Source of the DNA: Ignavibacteria bacterium
Lineage (GTDB): Bacteria; Bacteroidota; Ignavibacteria; Kapaibacteriales; UBA961
DNA length: 64,000 bases
NCBI GenBank assembly: GCA_016720145.1
Contig: JADJXV010000001.1
Span: 1 to 64,000, forward strand
Direction: 5' to 3'
Made by a program: the position numbers and the translations under genes. Positions 10,083 through 20,515 of the stretch are shown in pieces. Numbering within the stretch: position 1 is the first letter of the stretch; every line of letters begins with the position of its first letter. The notes under the pieces were generated by a model, which did no database searches, had not been told where the DNA came from, and was given only the letters and a program-made list of their open reading frames with translations.

Positions 10083-10098
10083 CAGAGTTCGCAATAGG

Positions 10099-10137
10099 AA
10101 AAGCCCTTGAATTTAATTTCAAGGGCTTTCTATTTTT
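10099..10137. terminator. Rho-independent terminator, possibly bidirectional
   Basis: AAAGCCCTTGAA and TTTCAAGGGCTTT pair into a 12-bp stem with a 5-base loop, followed by CTATTTTTT on the plus strand. On the minus strand the stem is followed by TTCCTATTGC, so it works best in the plus direction. Confidence 0.75.
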
Positions 10138-10202
10138 TGGTAATAATTGAACACTTAGAGGCAAACTCAGTGTGACGGAACTATTTAACTTCGTTGATAT
10201 TT

Positions 10203-10261
10203 ATGACTTACCGACTTACTCACTCACTCACTTACTCACTTACGACTTATTACTTACTACT
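10203..10261. repeat. Simple-sequence tract of ACTTACTC units
   Basis: A run of irregular units (ACTT, ACTC, CACT) between the terminator and the end of the phosphorylase gene. It has no coding potential. Slippage-prone, low complexity. Confidence 0.5.
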
Positions 10262-10270
10262 TAAAAAGAC

Positions 10271-12828
10271 CTATGAATTCCCACCCCACGCACATATTCC
10301 AAGGTCAGCTTTATCGGCTATCATGGGGTTAGAAGGTAATACGCGTACGGTACAACCTTGGACGCCACCGGTCGAACATTCATAACTGCCTTGATAATAA
10401 AAGAGTCCGTGGGCTTCGCTTTTTTTCGTGAGGGTCACTGTTTGGGGATTGGAGATGTTTCCGTGAGAATCGAGTGTTCCGTAGTATGCTTCGACTATTA
10501 TATCATTGGGAGAAAGATTGCCAAGCTGAATTGTAGCAAACACTTCGATACGTTTGCCTATGAACGCTTCATTGGTATTTTCGAGATGCACATTTTGTAC
10601 TTTTACATTCGACCATTCGGATAATGTTTTATGTTTCCAGTCTCGGAGAGTACGGGCGTGTTCACCGTGATTATTAGCGAGTGTGCGAAAGCGTTCCATC
10701 GCCGGCAGATAGAACTGTTTTGAATAATCACGCACCATTCGCATGGTGGAAAAATTACCGGCAACACTTTGAATAGAAGCTTTCATACGGGCAACCCAAT
10801 CATACGGTGTATGATTTTTGGGACGGTCGTAAAATGTTGGTATTATTACTTGTTCGAGGAGTTCATAGAGAGTACCGGCTTCCATCGTATCCTGATCGGC
10901 CGGATTCGGATAATCTTCTCCTTGGCCTATCGTAAATCCATTTTCATTATTATAGCCTTCGTCCCACCATCCGTCGAGGACACTCACGTGGAGGCAACCG
11001 TTGAGTCCGGCTTTCATACCGCTTGTACCGCTTGCTTCATGTGGACGTCGTGGAGTATTGAGCCAAATATCACTACCCTTTACCATCGCACGAGCTACAG
11101 CCATGCTGTAATCTTCGAGGAAGACGACATGATTTTCGAGACCGTGCTGCCGAACACTATGAATTATCGTTTGAATCATTTCTTTGCCTGCATTATCATG
11201 TGGATGTGCTTTGCCGGCGAGAATAATTTGTACGGGTCGCAGGGGATTCGTGAGAATCTTTTGAGGCGTTCCATATCGCTGAAAAGGAGAGTCGCTCGCT
11301 TATACGTAGCAAATCTTCGAGCGAAGCCGATAGTCAATGCGTCAGGATTCAGATATTGACCGACGAGGGATAATTGCTGCGGAGAAACACGTGATTCGAG
11401 CTTTTTCTGTAAGTACTTACGAGCGAATAGGACTAAACGTTCGCGGTAGCGTTGATGAATTCTCCATAACTCTTCAGCAGGAATAGCATCGACACGTTTC
11501 CAAATTGATTGATCATCGGTTTCTGTGCGCCATCTTGGTGTGAGGTAGCGATCATAGAGCTCGCCGAGTCCTCCGGCTACCCACGTAAGTGTATGAACTC
11601 CATTGGTAATAGCTCCGATTGGTACTTCATGCTGTGGAAAGTTTTTCCATAATTCCTGCCACATTCGACGAGCAACATCACCGTGAAGCTGGCTCACTCC
11701 ATTGCGATAGGAAGAGAGACGAAGTGCCAGAACAGTCATGGAGAATGATTCGGATGCACGTTTTTCTACATTCCCGAGAGCTAAAAAGTCTTCACGAGAA
11801 ATTCCTAGAGATTTCCAATAACCGGTAAAGTATTTATCGATGAGACCGACGGTAAATACTTCATTACCGGCCGGAACAGGTGTGTGGGTGGTGAATATCA
11901 TACCGGCATGCGTTAGCTCAATCGCAGTAGAAAATTCCATCTGATAATCTTGCATCAAAAATCTTGTTCGCTCGAGAGTAGCAAACGCTGCGTGACCCTC
12001 GTTGATATGAATAATGGTCGGGTTAATTCCTAATGCTCTGAGCGCGCGTATTCCACCAATTCCAAGTAAAATTTCTTGTTGTATTCTCGTCTCGGAATTT
12101 CCGCCATAGAGCTGGTCGGTAATATCTCGATATTCGATAACAGCATTATTCTGATGAACATTCGTGTCTAGTAAATAGAGGATAGTACGCCCGACTTGTA
12201 CTTTCCAGATCTGAGCATACAGTCTTCCTGCAGGATATTCGAGATCAATTGTCATTGGCTTACCATCCTGATCTTTCATCAATGTCATTGGCATCGAATA
12301 AAAATCATTTTCAAAATAGCTTTCCGTTTGCCATCCATTTTGAGATAGACTTTGACGAAAATATCCCATTTGATAGAGGAGACCTACGCCGATGAGCGGT
12401 ACGCCGAGGTCGCTTGCTGACTTTAAATGATCGCCGGCTAGAACGCCTAAGCCGCCCGAATAATTAGGAAAACTTTCATTAATTCCGTATTCTAAGCTAA
12501 AGTATGCTATATAGTTATTTGTTTGTGTCGTAGCGGTAGAAAACCATGTCTTCGCTTCCATATATGTTCGAAATTTTTCATATATAAGCGCAAGAAAACT
12601 CACAAAATCCGGCGAAGATGCTAGAGATTCTAATTGTGCTAGAGGCACACGATTAAGCAAGGCAACAGGATTATGATTTACTTCTTCCCATAATTCAAAA
12701 TCGATACGTTCGAATAGTTCTTGAGCATCGATATTCCAGCACCACCAATAGTTATAGGCGAGTTCTTTGAGTGTAGAAATAGTTTCGGGTAATATAGCAG
12801 ATACTGTATAGGTTGCAACCGGTTTCAT
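10271..12828 (-). CDS. glgP: Alpha-glucan phosphorylase (frameshifted)
   Basis: Two minus-strand frames together give a full-length (about 850 aa) phosphorylase of the short, unregulated alpha-glucan type. It releases glucose-1-phosphate from glycogen or maltodextrin. The N-terminal part contains YFSLEYGINESFPNYSGGLG, IHINEGHAAF and ITNGVHTLTWV. The C-terminal part contains the PLP-lysine block EASGTSGMKAGLNG. The frames join at the AAAA tract (11259-11262 on the plus strand), where one missing A restores KILTNPLRPVQIILAGKAHP. The preferred start is the ATG at 12828 (MKPVATYTV), eleven codons into the longest frame. The break sits in a homopolymer, so a sequence error is likely. Neighbours are unrelated. 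Confidence 0.88.
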
Positions 12829-12897
12829 AAGAAATATGTGTCCTAACTTTATTAAATTCAATAAAATATCAAATAATTCACTATTAATAACTCACTT

Positions 12898-13671
12898 TTA
12901 TACATAGCGTTCCAAAAATTCTACAACGGATGGATTAGTTGTAGCTTGGAGCTCTTCTGCTGTTCCTTCGAATCGTACAATACCTGCCTCAAGCATAGCC
13001 ACGCGATCGGCAATTTTAAATACAGAAAACATATCATGTGTAATGACTAACGACGTTACATTGAGTTTACTAGCGAGGTCTGCAATGAGATTGTCGATTT
13101 GCTCTGAGGTCACTGGATCGAGACCGGTGGTGGGTTCATCATAAAATACATACGTCGGGCTGCCGACAAGCGCGCGAGCAACACCTACTCTTTTACGCAT
13201 GCCACCTGAGAGGTCGGAAGGTTTTTTAGCTCTTAAATTTTGATATTCTTTCTCGAAAAGCGGTGTACCGTTTTCGGAAATATCGGGTAATAAGCCGACG
13301 GCTGCGAGTACTCGGCGAGCTTCACCATCGAGAATTTTCAAGTCTTTCTCGCCGTGCTCGTACAGTCCGATTATTACATTTTCATAGACGGTCATTGAGT
13401 CGAAGAGGGCAGCGCCTTGAAACACAAAACCTATACTGCGCCTTTTCTCGAATAGATCGTCGTGTCCGAGAGTTGCGATGTTGATCCCATCGACCCATAC
13501 ACTGCCGGTATCCGGCTCGAGCAAGCGTACTATATGCTTTAATAATACGCTCTTACCGCATCCTGACTTCCCAATGATGCACATAGTTTCGCCATTTGGG
13601 ATTGTGAGATCTATTCCTCGTAGAACGTTTTTATCACCGAACGATTTATGTAGATCTCGTAGCTCAATCAT
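12898..13671 (-). CDS. mlaF: ABC transporter ATP-binding protein, MlaF type
   Basis: A 257-residue ATPase, intact. Walker A is GKSGCGKS (near residue 37), the Q-loop is FVFQGAALFD, the signature is LSGGMRKR, Walker B is YVFYDEPTTGLDP, and the H-loop is ITHD. The QGAALFDSMTVYENV segment and the LSGGMRKRVGVARA signature are typical of the Mla/Ttg2 subfamily, which moves phospholipids between outer and inner membranes to keep the outer membrane asymmetric. The MlaE permease and MlaD substrate-binding genes are not in the window; the gene runs leftward towards the phosphorylase. It is divergent from the methyltransferase gene, with a 176-bp shared upstream region. Confidence 0.85.
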   Translation of the reverse strand: MIELRDLHKSFGDKNVLRGIDLTIPNGETMCIIGKSGCGKSVLLKHIVRLLEPDTGSVWVDGINIATLGHDDLFEKRRSIGFVFQGAALFDSMTVYENVIIGLYEHGEKDLKILDGEARRVLAAVGLLPDISENGTPLFEKEYQNLRAKKPSDLSGGMRKRVGVARALVGSPTYVFYDEPTTGLDPVTSEQIDNLIADLASKLNVTSLVITHDMFSVFKIADRVAMLEAGIVRFEGTAEELQATTNPSVVEFLERYV

Positions 13672-13776
13672 AGTTTATTTTCAAATTTTTAAGAGTAAAA
13701 TTGGTACTGATTATAAGTCGGATATGCTCTGTCACGGTTAAATTCACCCAAAACTATTGTATTTTTGACAAAAAAA

Positions 13777-13811
13777 GAGTGGAAATTCACGGATATGAGT
13801 GGAAATTTACG
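13777..13811. repeat. 20-bp-spaced direct repeat upstream of menG
   Basis: GAGTGGAAATTCACG (13777-13791) and GAGTGGAAATTTACG (13797-13811) differ at one base and are exactly two helical turns apart, 37 bases before the methyltransferase start. This spacing suits a dimeric regulator, but no regulator is known. Confidence 0.45.
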
Positions 13812-13847
13812 AAGTATTTATAGAACAATCACAAAGAAAGATATAGT

Positions 13848-14537
13848 ATGAGCGAACAAATCAGAAGTATGTTTGCCAAGCTTGCCCCACGGTATGATGC
13901 GACCAACAATGCACTATCTCTCGGGATACATAAGTTTTGGAGACGGAAAGCTGTTCGACTATCAGGAGCTGCAGTAGGAATGAACGTACTCGATTGTGCA
14001 ACCGGTACCGGTGACTTGGCTATTGCATTCAAACAAAAAGTAGGGAAATCAGGTTCGGTAATAGGTACCGATTTTTGCGCTGAAATGCTCGAATTAGCGC
14101 CCGATAAAGCTTCGCTAAAGGGACTTGATGTCCAGTTTGAAATTGCCGATGCAATGAATCTCCAATACCTTGACAATCAATTTGATATAGCAAGTATATC
14201 CTTTGGAATTCGTAATGTGGACTCACCGAAGACGTGTTTGAAAGAAATGGCTCGTGTCGTGAATTCCGGCGGGAAAGTTGTCATTCTGGAGCTTGGGCAG
14301 CCTCGCGGAATATTAAATGTATTGTATAAAATTTATCGTAAGACTATGATGCCGCTACTAGCATTGATCGTCACAAGAAATGACAATGCATTTCATTATT
14401 TATTAGATACTTCCGCTGCTTTTCCAAGTCGAGAAAAATTTATAGAAATAATGAAAGAGACAGGGGTATTTTCTGAACAGAAATTCTACTCTCTCACTCT
14501 TGGAGTAGCCTATATTTATATCGGCAAAGTAAAGTAA
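13848..14537 (+). CDS. menG: Demethylmenaquinone methyltransferase
   Basis: A 229-residue SAM-dependent methyltransferase of the UbiE/MenG family. It methylates demethylmenaquinone as the last step of menaquinone synthesis. Motif I is LDCATGTGDLAI (about 46-57). The post-motif block ISFGIRNV and the MARVVNSGGKVVILELGQP segment are diagnostic. The N-terminal MFAKLAPRYDATNNALSLG matches the family signature closely. With no ubiquinone genes in view and an FCB-type background, the menaquinone assignment is preferred over ubiquinone. It lies upstream of feoAB with a gap of about 100 bases. Confidence 0.92.
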   Translation: MSEQIRSMFAKLAPRYDATNNALSLGIHKFWRRKAVRLSGAAVGMNVLDCATGTGDLAIAFKQKVGKSGSVIGTDFCAEMLELAPDKASLKGLDVQFEIADAMNLQYLDNQFDIASISFGIRNVDSPKTCLKEMARVVNSGGKVVILELGQPRGILNVLYKIYRKTMMPLLALIVTRNDNAFHYLLDTSAAFPSREKFIEIMKETGVFSEQKFYSLTLGVAYIYIGKVK

Positions 14538-14642
14538 TTCACCCAATTTAGAATTTTGATTTTGTCATCACCCTGTTTTTATGTAGATTTGATATAAATA
14601 AGCGCGAAAATTTCCATCCTGTCCTTGTATTCCTCTCAAATT

Positions 14643-14879
14643 ATGATGATAAATATTGCTGATCTACCGGTTGGGGCATTGGCAGTGATAATTGGTTTTG
14701 GGATTGCCAATGAGTTTACCGAACGTTTACAAGAGTTAGGGCTGACAGTCGGAACAAAAATTAAAATTATCCGCCGAGCTCCATTCAAAGGTCCCTTCGA
14801 AATTTCCTACGGTCACAGTTCACGCCTTGCCGTTCGTCCGAATGAAAACACTGCTATCTATGTTCGGCAGGTTGAATAA
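14643..14879 (+). CDS. feoA: Ferrous iron transport protein A
   Basis: A small SH3-like FeoA protein of 78 residues from ATG 14643. A TTG start six codons earlier and a second ATG three bases later are also possible. Family blocks are LQELGLTVGTKIKIIRRAPF, GPFEISYG, and an ending that matches the usual R.NEA..I.V pattern. FeoA docks on FeoB and modulates its Fe2+ uptake. It is the first gene of a two-gene operon with feoB, 48 bases apart. Confidence 0.9.
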   Translation: MMINIADLPVGALAVIIGFGIANEFTERLQELGLTVGTKIKIIRRAPFKGPFEISYGHSSRLAVRPNENTAIYVRQVE

Positions 14880-14927
14880 GTAAAGCATGTTCAGTGAATT
14901 CTCGCAAGCGTCATTCACAAAAGTATT

Positions 14928-16781
14928 ATGTCCAAGACTACCATTGCATTTGTCGGCACTCCAAATTGCGGTAAGTCAACACTTTTCAATCTGTTGACAG
15001 GATTACACCAAAAAGTCGGAAATTTTCCCGGCGTTACTGTCGAGCCCGCTATCGGCACCCTCCATGTAGATAATTCAGAAATCCAGCTCATCGATTTACC
15101 CGGAACGTACAGTTTACAACCCAAATCTCGAGATGAAGAGCTCACTCTTTCTGTACTTGAAGGTAAAGAAGAATCGCTGCCGAAGCCGGATGGAGTAGTG
15201 TTTGTGATTGATGGTACGAATGTCGAAAAAGCACTTTTTCTTTTCTCGCATTTTGCAGAATTACAAATTCCGACCATAGCAATCGTTACCATGATCGACG
15301 CCATCAAAGTACAAGGCGGAGCGCTTGATGATATCACTCTCGAGCAACAGCTTGGGGTGCCTGTACTTACGATAGTTGGGTCAAAAGGTATAGGAGTAGA
15401 TGAACTCAAAGCACAATTTTCTCGTTTGTCTGAATTCTCTCTACCACATGTATGGAGTAGCGAGGAGTTACAAACTTCTGAACGGTATTCGATGGCGCGA
15501 GAACTCACTAATGCTGTTCTTAATATACACTTCTACGATAAACGAACCGAACGATTGGATAGAATATTCTTACATCCAATACTAGGTCCATTAGTGTTTT
15601 TGGTAGTAATGGCCATATTTTTTCAATCTATTTTCACCTGGTCAAAGCCGCTCATGGATGGAATTGATAGTATCTTCCAATGGACTCAAGACTTTGTATC
15701 ATCACAATTACCCGCAGGATTATTCCAAAATTTCCTCACTAAAGGTATTATTGCCGGAGTGGGATCTGTCCTTCTATTCTTACCTCAAATATTACTGCTC
15801 AATTTCTTTATCGTTGTCCTCGAAGACTGCGGATATTTATCTCGGGCTGCATTTTTAGTCGATAGAATGATGGGAGTCTTTGGCTTGCAGGGTAGGTCAT
15901 TTATTCCTTTACTTGGGTCATTTGCTTGTGCAATTCCCGGGATAATGTCTGCGCGAATAATCCCATCCGAAAAAGACCGCATGGCAACGATGCTCGTTGC
16001 TCCATTGATGACATGTTCTGCTCGCTTACCGGTGTATGCATTACTTATTAGCGCATTTGTGCCTGCAGTATTATTGGGCGGATTGTTTTCATTGCAGGCA
16101 ATTGTTCTCGGTGGATTATATGTACTTGCTGCTTTTTCAGGATTAGTAATTGCTGCTGTGTTTAAGCGCACGATGTTCCGCGGATCGAAGCTACCTTTCT
16201 TGATCGAATTTCCTCCCTACCGAATACCCACATTCCGCAATCTACTTATCACCGTTGGGAATAGATCGAAAGAATTTGTGAAGTCTGCCGGTACAATTAT
16301 CCTTGTATTGTCAATAGTATTATGGGCTTTAACGGAGTTTCCGCAGACGTCGATTCCGACAGGTACTTCACCAATTGAAGCATCACGAATTCAACTCGAA
16401 AATTCGTACGCAGGACAAATGGGCAAGCTTATTCAGCCGATATTCGCACCACTTGGATTTGATTGGAAGCTAACAATTGGGGTAATTGGAAGCTTTGCTG
16501 CACGTGAAGTATTCGTTTCGGTCATGGGGCAGTTATACAGCGCGGATGTGAGTGAAGGGGATGCGCCGCTTCGTGAAATACTTGCAAAAACAATTCCACT
16601 TCCGGCTGCGTTATCAATACTCGCTTTTTATGTCTATGCGTTGCAATGTATTTCAACAATTGCAGTGCTCAAGCGTGAAACAGGTTCGTGGAAATGGCCG
16701 GCTTTTGCATTTGGCTATACATTCATTCTTGCGTACGGACTTAGCTTTTTTGTGTATAGAATTACACTTATGTATTATTAA
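14928..16781 (+). CDS. feoB: Ferrous iron transporter FeoB
   Basis: A 617-residue inner-membrane Fe2+ transporter, slightly short but complete. The N-terminal G domain has G1 GTPNCGKST, the switch region FPGVTVE, G3 DLPGTYSL, and a recognisable G4-like position. The C-terminal half is a set of transmembrane helices with the two Gate motifs (e.g. LLFLPQILLLNFFIVVLED...RAAF and GSFAAREVFVSVMGQ). The second G-protein specificity position reads TMID rather than NxxD, which is within family variation. It follows feoA as an operon. Confidence 0.95.
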   Translation: MSKTTIAFVGTPNCGKSTLFNLLTGLHQKVGNFPGVTVEPAIGTLHVDNSEIQLIDLPGTYSLQPKSRDEELTLSVLEGKEESLPKPDGVVFVIDGTNVEKALFLFSHFAELQIPTIAIVTMIDAIKVQGGALDDITLEQQLGVPVLTIVGSKGIGVDELKAQFSRLSEFSLPHVWSSEELQTSERYSMARELTNAVLNIHFYDKRTERLDRIFLHPILGPLVFLVVMAIFFQSIFTWSKPLMDGIDSIFQWTQDFVSSQLPAGLFQNFLTKGIIAGVGSVLLFLPQILLLNFFIVVLEDCGYLSRAAFLVDRMMGVFGLQGRSFIPLLGSFACAIPGIMSARIIPSEKDRMATMLVAPLMTCSARLPVYALLISAFVPAVLLGGLFSLQAIVLGGLYVLAAFSGLVIAAVFKRTMFRGSKLPFLIEFPPYRIPTFRNLLITVGNRSKEFVKSAGTIILVLSIVLWALTEFPQTSIPTGTSPIEASRIQLENSYAGQMGKLIQPIFAPLGFDWKLTIGVIGSFAAREVFVSVMGQLYSADVSEGDAPLREILAKTIPLPAALSILAFYVYALQCISTIAVLKRETGSWKWPAFAFGYTFILAYGLSFFVYRITLMYY

Positions 16782-16866
16782 TAACTCTAACAAAATTATA
16801 GAGATATGGCTAAAATTGCTATACAGTAAACCGTATGGGCTTGGATGTAGATATTGGTTAGCTGAA

Positions 16867-18072
16867 TTATTTGGTATCAGACGATTGAAGAGGTATTTCT
16901 ACGGGTTTATCGGCTGATTTTTCTTCTTTCTTTTGTTTTAAAGCTCGTGCTTTTGCTCGAGCTTTTTCTTTGCGAAGTTTGTTGTAATTAATCGTTTCAC
17001 GTAATGTAATATTTGGTCGAATTACTCCTCTTTCCCTGAGTGTATCTTCGGCTGTTTTATATCTGTTAGGGTTCACCAAACTTCCACGGGAATCAACCGG
17101 AATCTGCGATATCGGAATGAGAGCTTCTTCAACGCTCATTGGGTCATCCGGAAGAGGTATGAGAGGTTCTTTATTGGATGTAAGCTCACGCCATGGTCCA
17201 CCGCGTCTGCGGGTGAAGTCGAACAAATCTAAAATTATTACCGGCGTTCCTGATAATGGAATGAACCTTCTATTCGAATCTAATTTCGCACCACGTCCCC
17301 ACTTAAAAAGCCACTCAGCGTCCGGCATGAACTGCCTGATACACGAATGCGAGACAGGTCGTCCAGGCATATCAAACTGATGAAAAGCACTCCCTGCCTG
17401 TAAATGAATATTACATGTAAATGGCAAAATCCACGTACTGTCAAGTGATGAATGTCGTAGTCGAGATTTCCAATATATCGCATATCTGCCGGGGAACGTT
17501 GGCTTGCGTTCTTCACCGGAATTACAGGCGGCAAAGCGGACTAATCGACCGCTGTCATAGCATGCATAACATTGATATTTATTCGAGACAAATACGAATT
17601 TATGAATATTCTCAGCGGCTGTGTAGTAGTGAGGGAAAAGGGAATAGGCGCGTAAGTCTTTGATAATAGTATCAGGAATGATGACCGTGTCTCCAAATCG
17701 GTAATAATGTATGTCCTTACGATTGAGCAAAGTAAACGCGCGATAACCATCCATTGTTTCTTCTTTTTTGCCGTATGCATGACGCACTGAATCCAACAAT
17801 TTAGAATTAAGAACAGCTTTTCTGTAGTGGATTATAGGGAATTGTTCGTTGGCAGATTTGATTTTGTAAGCTCGCACAGAATCAATACGATGAAGTGAAT
17901 CAACATGGATAATAGAATCCTGAATTAGTTTTCGATGCTCAGGTGATATCTCTTCTGTAGGTGTACACCCCCAAAGTATGAATACAAACACCAAAGACCA
18001 GAGAACATTATAGAGAAAAGTGAGAGTCGAAAAGTCATAGTTGTGCATGAACGAGTTATAAGGATACTGCAA
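16867..18072 (-). CDS. L,D-transpeptidase-like lipoprotein (YkuD domain)
   Basis: A protein of up to 401 residues. The N-terminus has a hydrophobic helix ending in a lipobox (LWGC, Cys36 from the longest start; a second ATG at codon 9 is equally good), so it is probably an outer-membrane-anchored lipoprotein. The catalytic signature HQFDMPGRPVSHSCIR gives His231...Ser241-His242-Ser243-Cys244, i.e. the YkuD pattern with SHSC in place of the usual SHGC. It would cross-link peptidoglycan 3-3 or attach proteins to it. The C-terminal tail is Lys/Arg/Ala-rich (EKARAKARALKQKKEEK), unusual for the family and perhaps peptidoglycan- or nucleic-acid-binding. It converges with feoB. Confidence 0.72.
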   Translation of the reverse strand: MQYPYNSFMHNYDFSTLTFLYNVLWSLVFVFILWGCTPTEEISPEHRKLIQDSIIHVDSLHRIDSVRAYKIKSANEQFPIIHYRKAVLNSKLLDSVRHAYGKKEETMDGYRAFTLLNRKDIHYYRFGDTVIIPDTIIKDLRAYSLFPHYYTAAENIHKFVFVSNKYQCYACYDSGRLVRFAACNSGEERKPTFPGRYAIYWKSRLRHSSLDSTWILPFTCNIHLQAGSAFHQFDMPGRPVSHSCIRQFMPDAEWLFKWGRGAKLDSNRRFIPLSGTPVIILDLFDFTRRRGGPWRELTSNKEPLIPLPDDPMSVEEALIPISQIPVDSRGSLVNPNRYKTAEDTLRERGVIRPNITLRETINYNKLRKEKARAKARALKQKKEEKSADKPVEIPLQSSDTK

Positions 18073-18373
18073 AACTGCAGAAAATTCTACGGTGATAAAC
18101 TGTCAATAATCATGCCGTGTTATGAACGTATACTAGCATTGGGCAAAGAATCTTGAATACTAGTAAGTGTGACCCGAACATAATAGTTGTAGAGTCGAGT
18201 GTGTAAGAAAGTGACAGAGAATTTGGTTGTGCAGAAATAACAATCACCGTTGAAGAATTCATCCTCCATACAATTCATTTAAATATCGGCATAAATGTAT
18301 ATCACAACTTTTTATCATACACTTTGAGACGTGTTTTGATTGTATCTCTATCCGCAATGTAGAAAAGGTACCA
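18073..18373. other. Intergenic region, nothing recognisable
   Basis: About 300 bases between two leftward genes. AT-rich, no open frame of note, no clear hairpin. It presumably contains the promoter of the transpeptidase-like gene. Confidence 0.4.
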
Positions 18374-19721
18374 TCACGGTACAATACGATAAATCATTCT
18401 AGGAAAAGGAATTACTTCACGGATATGTTCGGCTCCGGTGATCCATTTGACGGTGCGTTCTACCCCAAGTCCAAATCCACTATGCGGTACGCTACCGTAT
18501 TTCCGTAAATCAAGATACCATTGAAAGGCATCTTGCGGTAAATTTTCATGAAGTATTCTCTCTAAAAGTGCATCATGGTCATCTTCTCTCTGACTGCCGC
18601 CAATAATTTCACCGGCTCCTTCAGGTGCGAGCATGTCCATTGCAAGAGCGCACTTCGCATTTTCAGGGTCACGCTTCATATAAAATGCCTTCACTTCTGA
18701 GGGATAGCGATGGATAATACACGGCTTATCAAATTGCTGCATAATTGCTTCTTCCTGTGGCGCTCCGAAGTCCTCTCCCCACGGAAAATCAATCTGAATT
18801 TCTGTACCGTCCGGTTGTTTTTTGTTCAGCTTTACATTGTTTTTGTTCAGCCATTCGACAGCTTCCGTATAGCTCATTCTGTAAAATGGTCTACGGACAG
18901 CTTCGAGCTTGGACATCACGACCAAGGATTGCGAGTTCATTTTGACAAGTTTTGAGTACATACTGAACGATATATTCGACCATATCTTCCGCTAAGTCCA
19001 TGTCATCATTGAGGTCAAAGAATGCCATTTCCGGCTCAACCATCCAAAACTCAGTCAAATGTCGTCTAGTTTTTGACCTTTCAGCACGGAAAGTCGGTCC
19101 GAAAGTATAGACACGACCTAATGACATTGCACTCGCTTCTGCATAGAGCTGACCGGATTGCGACAAATACGCCTTGCCAAGGTCAAAGTATTCCGTCTCA
19201 AATAAAGTTGAAGTACCTTCACAAGCGTTCGGAGTAAGTAATGGAGAATCCATGAGTCTAAATCCATTACCATCAAAGAAGTCGCGAATCGCTTTGATGA
19301 CTGATGAGCGAACGCGCATGATGGCGTGTTGGCGGGATGATCGAAGCCACAAGTGACGGTGTTCCATCAGAAATTCTGTGCCGTGCTCCTTGGGGGTAAT
19401 CGGATAATCTTTCGATAACGAATATATTTTAATATCAGTTACGTCGATTTCGTATCCTCCCGGTGCGCGGGCTTCGACTCTGACGGTTCCGGTAATTGCG
19501 ACCGAAGACTCTTGGGTGAGAAGTTCGGCATTTGTAAATACTTCTTCCTGCACATTTGGCTTGAACACCACACACTGGCAAATTCCGCTACCATCGCGGA
19601 GCTTTATAAACTGCAATTTTCCCTTACCGGTACGATCATAGACCCAGCCACGAAGAGTGACTACTTGCCCGACTGCTTGAGAAAGATTTTCAATTGTTTG
19701 GTATGATTTATAGGGAGACAT
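18374..19721 (-). CDS. asnS: Asparagine-tRNA ligase (frameshifted)
   Basis: Two overlapping minus-strand frames encode the two halves of a class IIb aminoacyl-tRNA synthetase of about 449 residues, close to the family's usual 460. The N-terminal OB-fold (VTLRGWVYDRTGKGKLQFIKLRDG) binds the anticodon. Motif 2 is FRAERSKTRRHLTEFWMVEPE, and motif 3 is GFGLGVERTVKWITG. The NACEGTSTLFE block is typical of AsnRS rather than AspRS. The frames join near 18909-18916, between LAILGRD and SKLEAVRRPFYRM, by a net one-base change. As this gene should be essential, a sequence error is the simplest explanation. Confidence 0.93.
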
Positions 19722-19859
19722 GTGGATATCCTTGTTGTAATATATTTATTGATATTGTAGTTACTTGTTGATTTAAATGGAATTACGCAAAGCTTATAAT
19801 TGTAAACATTTATGAAAGTATTTACCTGATATTTGGAAGCTAATGAAATTGAAGAATTG

Positions 19860-20495
19860 CTATTCGAAGGTTCTCTGCCACAATGATGTACAAAAATCGC
19901 CGAATTCTATGGGAGCAGCGCCGAACGTACTATCGGTCTGAATTTCTCCACCTCGAGTAGTTGTGTCATCTATTTGTATTCGATTCGTGCCGTGAATGGT
20001 AAGTGAAGTCGTGTCGCTATGAAATACTAATGTAAAAAGGCGCGGCGATAGATCACACACGCCTTCTATGTTGTATATAAACGCACTTTCACCGATTCCG
20101 TCTCCATCAACATCTTCAATTTGTATCTGGCCTATCAATCCTTCGCCGATTTCGCAACTATTTTCGCTTTCGTCATACCATTTCCATAGTAAATGGTAAT
20201 TACTGTCTTTGATCACATAATTATATCCGAAAATTTCCTGAATACCGGCATCGACACCTGTTTTGAAATTTTGAGAAATTATAAGAAAATTTTCTCCATT
20301 TGCATCCCGCCACTTCGTCCCGCCGAGCAATTCACCCTCAAATCTGCACTGCTTTGGGAGAGAATCTTCATTAAATTTCATTGTTTGAAATTCAATATCA
20401 TCTGATGGTTGTATCGAGAAAATAAGCAGAACAACAAGTAATAATACAGAAGGGAACATTATAGAATTGATTGAACGCAACGTAATAAAATTCAT
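19860..20495 (-). CDS. Hypothetical exported protein
   Basis: A 211-residue protein with an N-terminal hydrophobic segment (SIMFPSVLLLVVLLIFSIQP), a likely signal peptide or membrane anchor. The middle reads LLGGTKWRDANGENFLIISQ and the C-terminal part VEDVDGDGIGESAFIYN. The latter is a calcium-type D-x-D-G-D-G loop as seen in beta-propeller-like periplasmic proteins. It faintly recalls the small exported proteins annotated M949_RS01915 in Bacteroidota, but I cannot confirm that. It is leftward, between the ATP-grasp gene and asnS. Confidence 0.6.
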   Translation of the reverse strand: MNFITLRSINSIMFPSVLLLVVLLIFSIQPSDDIEFQTMKFNEDSLPKQCRFEGELLGGTKWRDANGENFLIISQNFKTGVDAGIQEIFGYNYVIKDSNYHLLWKWYDESENSCEIGEGLIGQIQIEDVDGDGIGESAFIYNIEGVCDLSPRLFTLVFHSDTTSLTIHGTNRIQIDDTTTRGGEIQTDSTFGAAPIEFGDFCTSLWQRTFE

Positions 20496-20515
20496 TGGGT
20501 TAGAATTCCGATGAA

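Noticed and set aside
10769..11359. 196-codon plus-strand frame opposite the phosphorylase
   Set aside because: Antisense to a conserved enzyme; composition is unlike real proteins.
14915..15508. 197-codon minus-strand frame opposite feoB
   Set aside because: Antisense to the conserved G domain; no independent support.
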